Assembly: GCA_028564675.1 (NCBI GenBank) | Contig: JAOVVO010000282.1 | Coordinates: 31,799 to 95,798, forward strand | Source: Onchocerca lupi | Lineage: Eukaryota > Nematoda > Chromadorea > Rhabditida > Onchocercidae | Direction of reading: 5' to 3' | Length of the DNA: 64,000 nucleotides | Part shown: in pieces, positions 25,326 to 38,275 of the stretch | How positions within the stretch are numbered: the stretch's first letter is position 1 | Layout of the letters: each line of letters begins with the position of its first letter | The notes under the pieces: model-generated | Database searches by the model: none | Told to the model about the DNA's origin: nothing | Seen by the model: only the letters and a program-made list of their open reading frames with translations | Program-made: the position numbers and the translations under genes

Positions 25326-26380
25326 CTCACACCTGCAACTTCGAATCATATGAAAGGATGAATGATTAGTGGACGCGCATCTGCACACCACTAGTATCAA
25401 CACAAATCTCACGCATTTCACGTTCGCACGTCATTAGCAAAACGAACCTAAACCAGCCAACCAGCCTTTTGAGCGCCTTGACAATGGCGTTGCGCTGCAG
25501 CAGTCAATTGTTGGAGGGCTCATTGTACGGTTTGTTGCGTTCCTTATGGTTTCTGTCATTGTCTACGTGGTTATCTGCAGATGTTCACGAGACTGATCGC
25601 GTATAACCAGTCATTAGTGACAAGCAGTGATTAGTAATATTCTCGTTGATGCAGTATGCATGCTTAATTTGTTTCCGGATGCAGAGAAGTCACTTCCTCA
25701 AATCGAGAAGCGTTCAACTTGTCGTGCACTGTTTCTCAGTGTTGCATGCGCCACAGCAATGAAATCACTTACCAAATACCAAATCTTCACTTTCCTTCTT
25801 GTTGACAGTGAGTGATCTTTGGGACATATAAATCGAGTACATCCATATTGGAAAGGGGATGATCTTCGAGATCCACTTCGTTCCTGTTTGTTTGTTTGTA
25901 ATTTATTTCATTTTTGATAGAAAACTTCCGACCAAACGTGAAGAAAAAAGGATTGTGTTCTTCAGAGAAGTAAACATTTCCCTATTCTTTACAAGACATT
26001 GTTGTACTGAAAAAGAAAAATCTCATCATCGCTGCAGAGTAGAGTAACAATCAAAATAGTCCAAAATTTTACGCGGTATCCCCTGTAAACCAGCAAAATG
26101 TATAGGAAAAAAAGTCATAGTAGTACCAATGAAAAAACACAAAAACAGCTATTATCATAACATTATCAAAAGAAATTCAGATCTTAATTTGGTATGTATA
26201 ATTAATGCCAGAATCTACCCTCTTTGACTTTTTTTAGCATTAATTTGTGATTTTGTAAAAGCCATATCAATGTTCTCATTACTGATGAGAAAAGGAAATC
26301 ATGTTTATGCATCGGTTTATTGAGGTATATATTTCAAGCTTATTTAGCAAAAACTATGAATTTTTCTTTTTTTATTGATG
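25326..26380. other. Intergenic region upstream of the MFSD12-type gene
   Basis: Probably contains the promoter of the minus-strand MFSD12-type gene. The short plus-strand open frames at 25627-25815 and 25859-26047 have no recognised family. Nothing else was seen. Confidence 0.5.
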
Positions 26381-26660
26381 ATAAAGCAGTTTTAAAGATT
26401 TACAAACAAAAACTGCAACACAATCTGATTTGGATAATACACGTTTCTGGTATCTAAAAATTAAACCAGATTCCTATCACGTTGAACCTCTGATGGGGTG
26501 GGTCAATTCAAAAAATCCAAAAAACCAAGTCATACTGAAGTCTAATAACTTTGAACAAGCAATATCCTATGCAAAAAAACGCAACGTAAAATACGTAATT
26601 GGAAGGTCAAAAAATATTAGGTTACCAAAATCTTACTCAAGAAATTTTACATCAAAGTAA
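26381..26660 (+). pseudogene. Bacterial-type NDUFS4/ETC-complex-I-like fragment with frame break
   Basis: A frame from 26408 to the stop at 26658-26660 reads TATQSDLDNTRFWYLKIKP, then VEPLMGWVNSKNPKNQV, then EQAISYAKKRNVKYVI, then PKSYSRNF. This is the ETC_C1_NDUFS4 domain: PLMGW, the EQAISYA helix and KSY.NF are its hallmarks. Immediately upstream, KIYKQ, matching the family's KIYKPAK..TQSG opening, lies in another frame, shifted within AAACAAAAACTGC. That fits loss of one base. It ends directly after the KSY block without the tail seen in animal NDUFS4, so it is closer to alphaproteobacterial/Wolbachia proteins than to the worm's own gene. No splice signals were found. The inference is a decayed nuclear copy of an endosymbiont gene. 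Confidence 0.6.
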
Positions 26661-26704
26661 GTTTTATTGTAGTTTAAACCTTACGGATGCTTTTATATAC
26701 ATAG

Positions 26705-26974
26705 ATGATATCAACCCAGTGTCAGTTACTTGGATGGCAAGAAGAACTTAATGCGAGTAATATCTGCTGTTCGAATTGTAGAGTATTGGTGATGTCATTG
26801 GTTACGTTAGGTTTTTTGCTTGTTGCTACATTCATTAAACTGCTTAATGATATTTTTACCGAAATTTCCAGAGCTGCATATATTTGTTTAAAATTAAGTA
26901 GGAAATTTGTGACTAATCCAATGATTTATATCTCTGACTCAATCAAATTATTGGACAACAAACAGAGTGCTTGA
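26705..26974 (+). other. Unassigned ORF with one predicted membrane segment
   Basis: A 90-codon frame opens at ATG 26705, 44 bases after the NDUFS4-like fragment and in the same direction. It reads CQLLGWQEELNAS, then a hydrophobic run (VLVMSLVTLGFLLVATFIKLL), and ends with a polar tail. No family is recognised. Its proximity suggests it may belong to the same transferred segment. It has no visible worm splice signals. Confidence 0.3.
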
Positions 26975-27333
26975 AGTTTAAAATGTATATTTAAAAATTA
27001 GTCCAAGTGAGTTTCCCACTGGAGTATTTAAAAAAGTAACCATTTTGTCAATGATCATTCCATCTTCCAGAACGTCTTCATATGAGCTGTGTAAGAAGTT
27101 CTTTAGTCGTTCAATAAAACTATTATCAATCAAATGCCAAGTAAATTATTTGCCGTAATGACAGCGGAATGTTTTGCCTTTAAATCATTATTCCGAGTTA
27201 TATGTAGATAATTGGAGCTTTTTCTGATGTAATGTGATAAGGCGCCGATAAATATTTGTATGATACATGATTTTATCATTTCCGGTGAGAAGCTTAAAAA
27301 TTTTCTATGTTTAATATATTTCTGAAAGTTGGT
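26975..27333. other. Short intergenic spacer at the 3' side of RAPGEF1
   Basis: AT-rich, contains probable 3' UTR sequence of the minus-strand RAPGEF1 gene. No gene seen. Confidence 0.5.
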
Positions 27334-30300
27334 TCATCTATTTTTTCGCATTCGCGGTTTGATTGATTCTGAAAGATCCCAGATCTCATCTTCACTTAGA
27401 TAATTGTTGAATCCATTAAAGAACTGAATAATCTTTTCATCCTTCTCTATCGAGTAATTCCTGCAAATATGTTTATCGTTTACCCAAACTATTATATTTT
27501 TGATAAACAAAACTTCATCTTTGCGAAGCCGAAAGAATGATAACAATCAATTATATGCAGCCAATGATAGCCCTTTATATTCTGTGAGTATGAAGGAGAT
27601 AGAAATAAGTAATACTGGTCCTATGAAATCATAGCTTACCAGCTTTTGAAACATCGAATGCTGTCCAGAATTGCAAACTGTTGCCATCTTTTGCCATAGT
27701 TTAAGAAATTCTTTCTACCGTTGCTTTGTTCTGGTGGAAGATAATCACTGTTCCCGATATGTACAAATGTTAGATCTTGCAGAACAAGACCACTGGAAAA
27801 TTATCTTTTGAGGTATAACAGCTGTAACAATGCAAAATGGAAAATGGCCAACTTTCCCGTTTAATTTAATCTTTGAGAATTACTACTATAATTACTTTAG
27901 ATTCGAACAGAAGTATATTTATTTCCAGGAACAAATAACATATTATATGTTAAAAAGAAAAGTTTTGAAAATGGAAACTTACATGTAAGGCAAACATGGA
28001 GGACGGCTTTCGCCTAGCAATGTGCGATAATTTTTGAAAGAATGTGAGCTGTCCATAACAACTGAGTGTTCTTTCAAGAGATCGGTGATATGTTTGGACC
28101 AATCTAATCTCCGGACGGGACCCGAATCTAGCGCTGATAAGATCGCCAAATATGAGTTATAATTGCCCACAATTTGCAAATGCTGCAATTAGGAAAAGAA
28201 AAACCTAATATTTTGAAATTCGAAGGTAAGCAATGCTATCTCTTCGCAAAGATCAAGCTACTTACTGTATAGATTATTCAATTTATTGATTCCACTTTTA
28301 ATTTAAATTCCAGGGTCCAGAAGTGAATAATTTACATTGCCAGTGTGATATGAAATCTTGAGATTTCTAGCTTTTCTTGCTACTTAAGTGAAGATACACC
28401 AAGACATTCCTATAAGATTATGTGTTGAGCATAGTCATAACAAGTCCTATTCCATGATATACTTACCTCTATTTCTATGCTTTCTACCGAATTTCTAGAA
28501 GCCATCGAATGATCTTTTTTGCCTTGTGGATAGCTCAAGAAATTGCATAACTAAGTTCGATATCTTCGTGACTTCGACATCTCTTACTCATATTTGGTGG
28601 GCAGTTCTGACGAAATGTCGAAGTAGCACGTCGAGTACGGCTCTGTCCATCACCATTACTCTCAAAATTTTTTTTTCCTCAGCGGACTTTTTCAAATCTT
28701 TTTTATTATTCATTTTATATCAATATGATTTACTTCCTTTAGCAACCTCAGCGGCATGGTTTCTCCGATGAAGTATTGAGGAAATAAAGCGGTGAGGATT
28801 TCGCACTTCATGCCTTCTGGCTTAGACATGTTCCATATTAATTTCTTCTTCGTAAGGCGGTAGACATTTTGTTGTTCAGTGATCGATAAAGGAAAAACGT
28901 TCCATCGGGAGCTTGTAACCAATATGAAAGAACGTCAATACACAATTTGAATAAATTTCTATAGATTTTCTTTTCCAAATCATCCGTAAACATGTTTTCA
29001 AGGCTAATATCGCTAGAATGGTTTAGCAGAAATAGCATCAGTTTTCCCTCCTGTACTTCATGCTTTCTCTTTCGGCCACGTTCAGTAGTCAGTGACGTCC
29101 TGTAATTTTATTGTCAAGCTTCCCCTTCAACTTTCTTCTGATCAATTTACGGAGCACAGAATATTGCAGATCCGAGTTGTGATCTCTTTCTATAGTGCTT
29201 CTCCTCTCAAAATATTCAACGCTTCCCCGATCATCGAATGCAGTCTTCTTGATTCCTGTTAGCTTTTTCACATGCTCAAAGAAGTTTTCACGGTGGGTTG
29301 TCATCGTTAGTCACTATGTAGTGAGAAACTTCAACCTAGTGTTACTCATCAGTGGACTTTGTATTTTTTGTCATTATATACAACGCTCGCCTTCTTTGTT
29401 GATGAAAATACGGCGGAAGAGATGCTCCTTGGCATGCATCACTTGTTTAATAATTTAATCGATTACCTACGTTTGCATTCGGTACAATGCAAATTTATTT
29501 TTGTTTCATTTTTTATTTCTTACTGAAATACAGTTTGTTGACCCTCATCACTGATGTCATTTGATCATCTCTATCGTTTGTTCTCGAATTCTAATCTTTC
29601 TAAAATACCATTCTTTCGGACTTTTCATCATTCTAAGTTTCGTAGTAAAGCTCAAAGTAATGTGTTAACCTAAACGACTCTAGAAGTTTTGGAATTATCT
29701 AACCAGAGAAGAAGAAGCGAGAACATTCATTAGCAGCGAACATAATTGAGTGGAACCGATTTTCTAAGATTACTTGATGGCTACAATAAATTTGTTCCTA
29801 CAAAATTTTTTCATCTTTTATCAGCTCTCAAAAAAAGGGTTATCATTATTCACCAGATTAATTAATTTCCATCTTTCAACGCGCTTCGCACAGTCAAGGA
29901 TGTCGCTAGATGTGCGACTGTGGAGAAGATGGCTGATAGGATTCCTCCCTCGACTTGCAATTATAGGTGCGTACTGGAAGTCGAATCTGGCCTTAATGCT
30001 GACATGTTAGGACCTGAGATTTGGTAGGAATCTCTCACGATGGAATTACACTTCCCGTTAGGAAACAATCAGGTTATCAGGATACTGAAACCCATTTTTA
30101 GTGACTGCTTTAGCTTTCTATCACAGCTTTCCATCCATGTTATTTCTAGAATGTCTTTAAATAAGATAATGTATAGCCAGATGTTGCTTAAGTTATTTTA
30201 CAAACCAAAGCGATGCATTAGTAACGGTAAATTCCTTTCACGATCTTCTTAAAGCAAATCTGTAACATATGTAGGTTAGAAGTTATGAATTACAAGGAAA

Positions 30301-33300
30301 GACACCTTCATTATCTTGATAAATTTCGACATCATTTTTTCACGTGTTTTTTGATCACTTGGTGTCAAGACTAGAGTTCGGACCCAGTACGAGACCTGAA
30401 ACAAATCCCTTGTAAAAATGAATGAAATTTATGAAATTATGGTACTCTTTATTTTTTATTAGAAAAATTTCTGGAGCTTTCAGAACACGAGTAACTGATC
30501 GACTGAAATCTCAAAGTTCACACTATCATTTCCCACAAATAATACTCAAAAAGGATAATGAATGTGATAGCGTTAATAAAAATTTTCTTAACTTGTTAAA
30601 ATGTTCGGTAAAACGACACAAGTTTGGACTTTTTTTCTCGTTTTGTTCTTGTACCCACCAAAGCATTTCAGCTGGCTGAAAGTACCATTTGCTGGTGACA
30701 TGAAGTTCTTCACTGCACAAAAAATCTTGTTAAAATTTCTGGAACTATAAGTGTAAGTATGTAGAATTTCAGTTTTAAGCAGAATAAATACATCCTCATG
30801 TTTCTATTCTTCAAGATCATAATTGAAGTTGAAAATTTTACCTCAATCATATGGAACAATTCTGCATCCAAATAAGTTATTTGTTTGGCGATCACTGCGG
30901 AGCGTACATCAAAAATTGTTATATGCCTAAAAGTAGAAGACGTTACACATGAATTGTGCAAAAGATAAAAGGAGTAAATGCATACCTTGAGCTCAAGCTT
31001 CTCATATTAATTTGCTCTTTTGATGCCGCTTTGAATTTTTGTGTTGATTTTAGATCCATTCGTGACATTAGTCTTTTCCTGGAAGTATATCTCGAAATAA
31101 AGAAATCACAATAATGTTTCATCATTACCTGGAATTTCTCTGTTATCCACTGTATGATTATAAAAATTGTACAGAATAAACCTTAAAATCCTTGCGAATG
31201 TGTAATTTCCCTGTTTAACAAGGCGACTTATGAATTTTGTAATTAGACGAATAAGTTCCCGCGTTTGTTCCACGGCGCACAACTCATCAACCACTCGTAC
31301 CAACATTGAAAAAGCTTGACGAGCCACTTTCACCGACTGCTGTTCTTTTACGGTACACATGTACAAATATCTGAATAAGTTGTAGCTTCTAAAAAATGTG
31401 AAATATATGAAATCTTGAGATACATCAGCGACTACTTTTTGATAATGTGTAGTAAATCATGACAGAGAGAGGTTTTTTACTGAAAACATTATTCCCAACA
31501 AGTTTAATTAGATGTACAACTATTATTTCGACTGTCAAATCGAAGAGATGAACTGTTCTAACTCATACCTTCTAATCAGTTTCTGGATGAGTTCATCCGA
31601 CTCGACAAAGCTGCGATAGGTTGTGAGAAAAGCCTCTTGATAAAGTAATGATCCTGATGGCTGAGTTGCAAAAGCAATCAGCGCATCTTTAGGTCCACCA
31701 CGAACCTAAAAATGAATTGCAACATGGAAATAAAAAGAGGCTTTTGTACAATAGTTATACTGCGGCATGAACAAAGCTAGCTTACTTCTTTTGGTTTGGA
31801 AACCGCATCATGTGCTCGTAGCACCAGCCAGTCAGTCACATCAACACATTCCAAAATTTCTGGACTCTCCGAAGGTGCCAGTGGAATTGTTTCTCTCGCG
31901 CCGACCTCATTCTGTAGCAAATACTTGCTAACAATCCGCGAATTATGTTTTTGATGTCGAACTTTTCAAATACTTAAATTTCCGAAAACAAAAATTGAAA
32001 ATTATCTCTCAAAACCTCGCTCAGTATTCTATTACGATGTTAATTAGCAACAAGTAGGCAGTCTTGAAATGAGTACTAGAATAATACCGCGTGTAATCCG
32101 AATTTCCGATTGTTAAAATATTAATTAAAAGGAGTGACTAAGCAGCCAATATTAAAGCCTTTTTCGTAGGGCCGATATACGCCAATGATTATCAGAAGAA
32201 ATACTGAAGTAAAGAAAGCAGTGGGGAAATCAGAGACTTAAATGAGTGACAATGATTGGAATTTCAGAGCAATTCTTCCTACCTAAAGAGAAGAATTAAA
32301 ACTTTGCTGCATGAAATAAGCCAATATTTCATGATATACCACTTCATAGGAATATGCAATATAAATTCAAAAAGATAAAATGAAGAAGATCCTTTTGCTT
32401 TTATACCTCATCCATATACCGTCTTGGTAGCATAATTCTGTCAGTTTCAGTGTATTGTAACAATTGACTCAAATCGGAGAAGTTCTGATTTGACACTGCT
32501 GCCCCTGCAGAAAAAAAGTTCGTGCTGCGGAACTGATAGAGTAAATTAAGATTGAAATGAAATTAACTTTTTTATTGATTTGCCAATATAAAACACTAAG
32601 GGATTTTCGCACATTCGCGACCATATTAAACCGGATAGATAATACAAAATACAGAGCAAAATTGAGAAAGAAACAGAATGAGGGGATAAATGAAAAAATA
32701 AGGTAATCTGAAATGAGAACAAGCGAACTGGATAATGAAAATTCGAATGAAATCCTTTTTTTGTACTGTTCTTCGTGGTAGCGTAAATTATCGTTCAACA
32801 CGATGTATGAAGCAAGTGTTGAGCCCTTGAAAAAGTCACCGTGATCTTCGCTTTTGTTTCCAAAAGTCTGCAATTTCAACCTTTTAAATTTAGGCTAGTT
32901 TATTCAATCAATCTTAACTTATCCAGACATATCGAATAAAATGGAAAAATATATGAGGATTCGACTAGCAGCACTGTACTTTATTGGTCATCATGCGGCT
33001 TCATTTAGTACTAATCAGCAAACAATGAGATGCATAAGTTTATACAAATCACCTGCATATACTGAATAACATGACGCTGCTTTGGTGGGATCGGGGGTGA
33101 GGATGTTGATTTGGTGAGACCCATTTTCACCGTACTATGCTCTTCGTAAGAACCACTTCCATGACGATCCAATAACTTAACATCCTGAATACAATTAACT
33201 AATATTGAGTTTTGCATGAATAATTAACTTGAATTGGCCCGACTTGATATTAAAGAAGTATACTTTGAAAAAAAATCATTTCTCATCTACTACGGACTAA

Positions 33301-36300
33301 TTTAAACTCAGAACATTCCTTATATGATTTATTACATTACCTTAAAAGTCTCCACTTGTCTGGCATTTAGCTCACTTCTATCAATTCTCTGCGCAGCATC
33401 GTCTGAAATGATTTTTCCATTCTTCTTCGCTGTCTTCGACACTTTTCTGAAAAAAATTCTGAACTAACAATAAAAAATGGACATTTTTGAATTTGCATAA
33501 AACTTGTTTATTTTTGAACTAAAACTTCTAAAAATATATATATATACTGATGATTTACTGGGAAACAATATCTGTATGCTGAACACTTTTGATCTTTTGT
33601 GAGATGCATTCATCCAGATTTGGATTATCTGTCGTCTTCCGCGAATCATTCAGACATCGAGTTCCATTCATGTGATTATGCCTGAATGAGTTTCGAGGTG
33701 TCGTGAAAAAATCATCAATTGCCAGATCATCGTTGAATGAAGTACTGCCGTCATTAAAGGTATTCACGATCTCATCACGTCCATTACTATGTGATCGCAC
33801 TGTTACCTGTATCTTTTCATTACTCCAGTTATAAAGAATTTTAATTAAATTTAAAATCATAAATTAACTACAAAACAATAACGGAAAGTAAACGATTATG
33901 ATTCAAAGGTAAACTTAAATTATTAAAAGTGGAAACTGGAATTGAGGTCTCAAATACCTGTTTACTGTTCTGTTGCATATTAAATGTCCTCGTTTTTCGT
34001 GTCCTTATTTCACTACCATCTGACAACCGCTGAACTTCTTCCTCACAAGTTTTCGTATCCTTTTTCTCTTCTCGTTCTTCCCTAAAATTGCGGAAAAAAT
34101 TGAAGCTCTGTTAAATTACGCAATTATCAGATTTGTTGAATTCTAATACTTTTTTTCGTGAACAATATCCAAGTCATCTTCGTCACTATCTTCGTTTCCA
34201 ATCTGCGGAAAAACTGGTTCAAATTTTGTGACTTGATGGAGATTCAGCTGTGCCAAGAGGTCATCGAGGCTTTGATCCAACAAACTGACATCAGTGATCC
34301 CTTCAAAGAAGTGAATCATAAATTTAAAGTTTAAAATAGCTGAAATGATCGGCTTAAATACGCATTGGATTAATTTTCTAAATCATAATATAATATTTAT
34401 TGATTTCGGAATTATAATATTAAACACAATTTTAATATTAAAGTTACTAAACTTCTATTCAGCTTCAAGCTACCAAACTAATTAAATCGACAAAGAATAT
34501 TCACTTAATGGCTGAAGAAAACCTGACCTTGTCTTTTTTAAGGAATAGAAACGGAATTTTACATTCCGTATCTCTGTAGCTCCCTTTTGAATGAACAATT
34601 TTTGATTGAATACTGCCAAATTATCTAACATTTAATGCTAAGTATTTCTTTCTAATTTGTGTTCCTGGACAAGCTAAAAAAGAAATTCGAAACGAAACTT
34701 GTCAACACTTAATTTAGAGACGAACTTGCATCAGCATTAGATGTAGTATGGAAGCCCGAATTATTTGGTTCTACCGATGTGCTGTGATTTTTCTCATGAA
34801 ATCCGACAAGATTAATATGCTCAGGCTTTGAACTAGTTTCATATGGTTTTTCATCGATTTCCGTAACAGCCTGCAAATTATTAATCTTTTAACTAAATAA
34901 CTGAATATGAGCAAATTCTCGAATAGTTCTTTATTTATTGTTGAGCATTGCTGAAAAGCATTAGCTATAAGCTTCAAACATGTCTAGAAGATACTGCCAC
35001 ATATTAGCAGAAGGAACCAAGCAGGACATCGACTGACACCAAACAACAAATAAATTAATAGAGATAATAAGATGACTGAAAGCGTATGTCTCTTTGAGGA
35101 GGTCAGTGAACAATTATTTTCGAAGCACTGACGCACATTCTTTAATTGTAACCAAAGCAGCATTCTAATAAATAATTATGAAATCTCGATGATTTAGTTT
35201 GTAGAAAACTCAATGATTATACCTGAATTTGTTTCTTAGACTTTTTCTCCACAAATATTAGATAAAATCTGCAAACCTTCAGAAGCTCGGTAGCCAGACG
35301 TGCTCCTTCACTTCCATCGCTTTCCGAGCTTTCCGGCTGTGCAACATTATCAACATCGTCATAAATGGCACTTGATAAGATTTTGTTCTCGACCCAATCC
35401 AGTAATGCTATTAGAGCATCCTAGAAAATAGATAGATTTCATCATAAATGAAAGTTTTGAAGTGCAAAGTTCGAAGCTAGTTCGAAAGCCATGAACTCAT
35501 TTCAGACCATATGTGCATAATTATTCAAGCAGTAAACTGATAAAATGGGTAGACTAACCTGGACACAAGGTGCAGGATATTTCAATGTTGCTATGTAGGA
35601 AAGAACCGAATCAAAAACGGCACTGGCACTGCCAATAAGTACTTCGAACTTATCATTACGTATCACTTCATGAAGAAACTGTATTGAAACTCCAATTTCT
35701 TTTATTGGTTTCTTCATCGGTGCGTTTGAACTTTGCTGATATCAAATAATACACTTATATATTTTTCTAGCGTCATAAACATTCGATATTATGAAATAAC
35801 GAAAAGAATACAGAAGCAAAAATATCAAAACTGTCACATCGATAACAGCCTACCAGCAGTTATAATCACTTAACTATCGTTAGCGTTTCCAGAAAAAAGG
35901 ATGCACTAAGAATAAATAATTCTGGAAACCTATCACTGACTTCATATCTTACGGAATTTTTACTATTTGTGTTGGATTATGAATTAAAATATTCAAAAAA
36001 ACTCAACGAAGAGAATAATAGTAGGATGTAAATGCACATATTCCAGTATTAAATTTATTAATCAGGAAATCAGTTAAACAGGGAGAACTGAAAAAGACTA
36101 CTAAAAATTATCTATTTTAACTTACGATCGAAAATGCAGCTGTGTCGGATGCCCTTTGAAGTGGTATACTGGAAAATTTTGGCTCGTTATGAGAAATTGT
36201 ATTGGGTGATGGCTGAAAAGTAATCTGAAGTGTTGTTAACACAAACTTTTCACATTTTTATTAAACTTTTTGTTAGCTTTTCGTTCGGTGCAAAAGAACG

Positions 36301-38098
36301 TCAAAAAGAGTCTATATATCTGTAGTTGCAGTACGATTAACATTAAAGCATTCGTTTATTAAATAGTGACTGTAAAAAACTTAAAAATCGATGTGGATTT
36401 TAACAACTGTCGGTAGCAGTGATAAGTTCCACTGTTGAAAGAAATTTGTAGCTGAGTCATTCATGAGAAAATGAAATAGCGCGGATAAAAAAACCGAATA
36501 TTTTTATCTCAGAAACTGATAAGAGTATATAAAGAGAAGTGAGTTAGCATTAGTTGTTTTAGCTGAGTAGAAGTCTTGTTAAGAAATTAAAAGTAGATGA
36601 AATATTCTAAATATTCTGGTGATTGCAAATGATTTGGCTGTTTAAATGCTTGCAACTAAATCAAAATCTAGAAACCCAAAAATAATCGTATGAATTTTAA
36701 ATTTGAAACTAAGATTTAAATTAATTTCAATTGATAAGATCATGCACGCTATAATATTAGTATGACAATAATTGTAATCGAATTGAATGTAGAAGTGGAT
36801 AATTAAAAGAGATCAGAAGTTAATGGAAAAATAATGGCAATAAAAATTTTTTATCGAGAATAAATTCATAGGCTGATACTCAAAAAAAGAAAAAAAAAGA
36901 ATATCATTTTCTTAAAGTATAAGGTTCGAATTTTCAATAATCCGGTGAACATGATACAAATAAGAGTATGATGCTTCAATCAGTTTGAATTTGCCGAGGT
37001 TGGAGGGAGCTGGATGTATTAAACCAGAATTACGGTGACTTTTGATTCCGTTTTCTTGTAGCGTCGAATTTCATGCCATAAACGCCGATTATCTCGTCTG
37101 AATAGGCCTCACCATACTAAGTTACTTCACCAATATTTCTAATCATTCGCTAATTAGCCTATTTTTGATTCCTATTTTTTCAATTATTTCAGAATATATC
37201 GAAATTTATAAATAAAATTTCTTCCATATTCTAATATTATCAAAACATATTGTATTAATATATAGACATCAGTCATCAGTAAATATAAGTAATATTTTTG
37301 AATTATATTATTATTTAACTACAATTTCTTAATAGATAGAACTGTCCTGAAATGTCGATTACAACAGCGATAAAATTCATTAAAGAAAGACTATGTAACG
37401 AGTTAAGTATCGATTGGTTTTCGAAATGGATCATATAAGGAAAAGCAAAATGCATAAAAGAGCAAAAGAATTGTTTCCATCATCGAACACTTTCTGTTGT
37501 AACACCGAACAAATTTGTTGTCTTTAAGCAAACAAATAGCAAAAACCGTTTATTTTAATCTTGACCATCGATGAATCTTCAATTTATGGACCTACTTATT
37601 AGACAATACGACAGATATTTATGGTAAGCATGATTAATCAGATCAGAAGGCAACAAAACCTGGATGAAACTGAATATTAACTCTTCAAAGGTAGTAACCA
37701 TCTCAACAGAATGCATTATTCTGCTGTATACCGATTGTATACAGATGAAAAGAAAACCATAAAACAACTTTTATCAGAAAATAGCTTGTCTAAGTTAAAA
37801 TTATACTGAAGGTCGAAAGATGAATTGCAAAACTATGAAGCCGGCTATGAAACATTTTATAAATTACCCGGAATCCTCGAAATGCGTCTCGAACTTCGCG
37901 TAATCGACTGCGAAGAGAAAGATAAATCTGTGCGGAGGACCCAAGCTCTATACCAAAATCAAAATCGCTTTTAAACGGAGACTCAAACATCTGAAACGAA
38001 TAAGGATAATAGGTAAACAATTTCGTTTCAATAAGCGCCGAAGACAACATACCGCTAATAAATATCAAATCTTCATCTGTCCCACAACTGCTCATCAT
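27334..38098 (-). CDS. rapgef1: Rap guanine nucleotide exchange factor 1 (C3G)
   Basis: Activates Rap GTPases downstream of Crk adaptors. About 22 exons. Approximate blocks 5' to 3': 37868-38098, 36126-36214, 35560-35736, 35279-35421, 34729-34872, 34149-34303, 33958-34082, 33561-33808, 33341-33447, 33052-33185, 32769-32868, 32409-32504, 31787-31913, 31570-31707, 31182-31389, 30986-31092, 30841-30927, 30598-30677, 30307-30397, 27984-28182, 27640-27792, 27334-27462. The N-terminal conserved region shows GSASAVFDSVLSYI. A Crk SH3-type proline motif PPIPPKQR lies near 33.1 kb. RasGEF_N shows YQEAFLTTYRSFVESDELI and VRVVDELC. The catalytic RasGEF domain shows QITYLDAELF, NEKKSPNLCRFTEHFN, SYWVRT, NYNSYLAILSALDSGPVRRL and DLTFVHIGNSDYL. 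The C-terminus IKPRMRKNR matches the human IKPRNITRR. The first exon is the weakest part. Confidence 0.9.
28283..29304 (-). pseudogene. Frame-broken coding remnant nested in a RAPGEF1 intron
   Basis: Successive minus-strand open frames tile the stretch, each in a different frame: 29304-29092 (FFEHVKKLTGIKKTAF), 29095-28838 (LEKKIYRNLFKLCIDVLSYW), 28922-28710 (KPEGMKCEILTALFPQYF), then a short frame broken at a nine-A run near 28670. A last piece (MASRNSVESIEIE) ends at a good GTAAGT near 28467. It could join GAATGTCTTGG after TTATAG near 28420 and stop at TAG. No family is recognised. The gaps between frames are too short for introns, so either a gene has decayed or the assembly has indels here. 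Confidence 0.4.
29305..30306. other. Remainder of the large RAPGEF1 intron
   Basis: Weak plus-strand open frames at 29774-30010 and 30040-30252 have no recognised family. Otherwise AT-rich intronic sequence with no structure that I can support. Confidence 0.4.
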
Positions 38099-38275
38099 TT
38101 TTTTCGAAGCTTATCGAAGGCTCGAATACATTTGATAATGGCAATATTACCAATAAGATGGAAGATATTGAAGAAAGGGAATCACGCGGCGTACATTATC
38201 TATCCAGTAACATCGAAATTAGGCATCGAGAGCAGAAGAATGGGATAGGATTATTCGATAAGCAAGTTCGCTCCT

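Noticed and set aside
36920..36960. GGTTCGAATTT resembling a tRNA B box
   Set aside because: No acceptor, D or anticodon stems could be paired around it.
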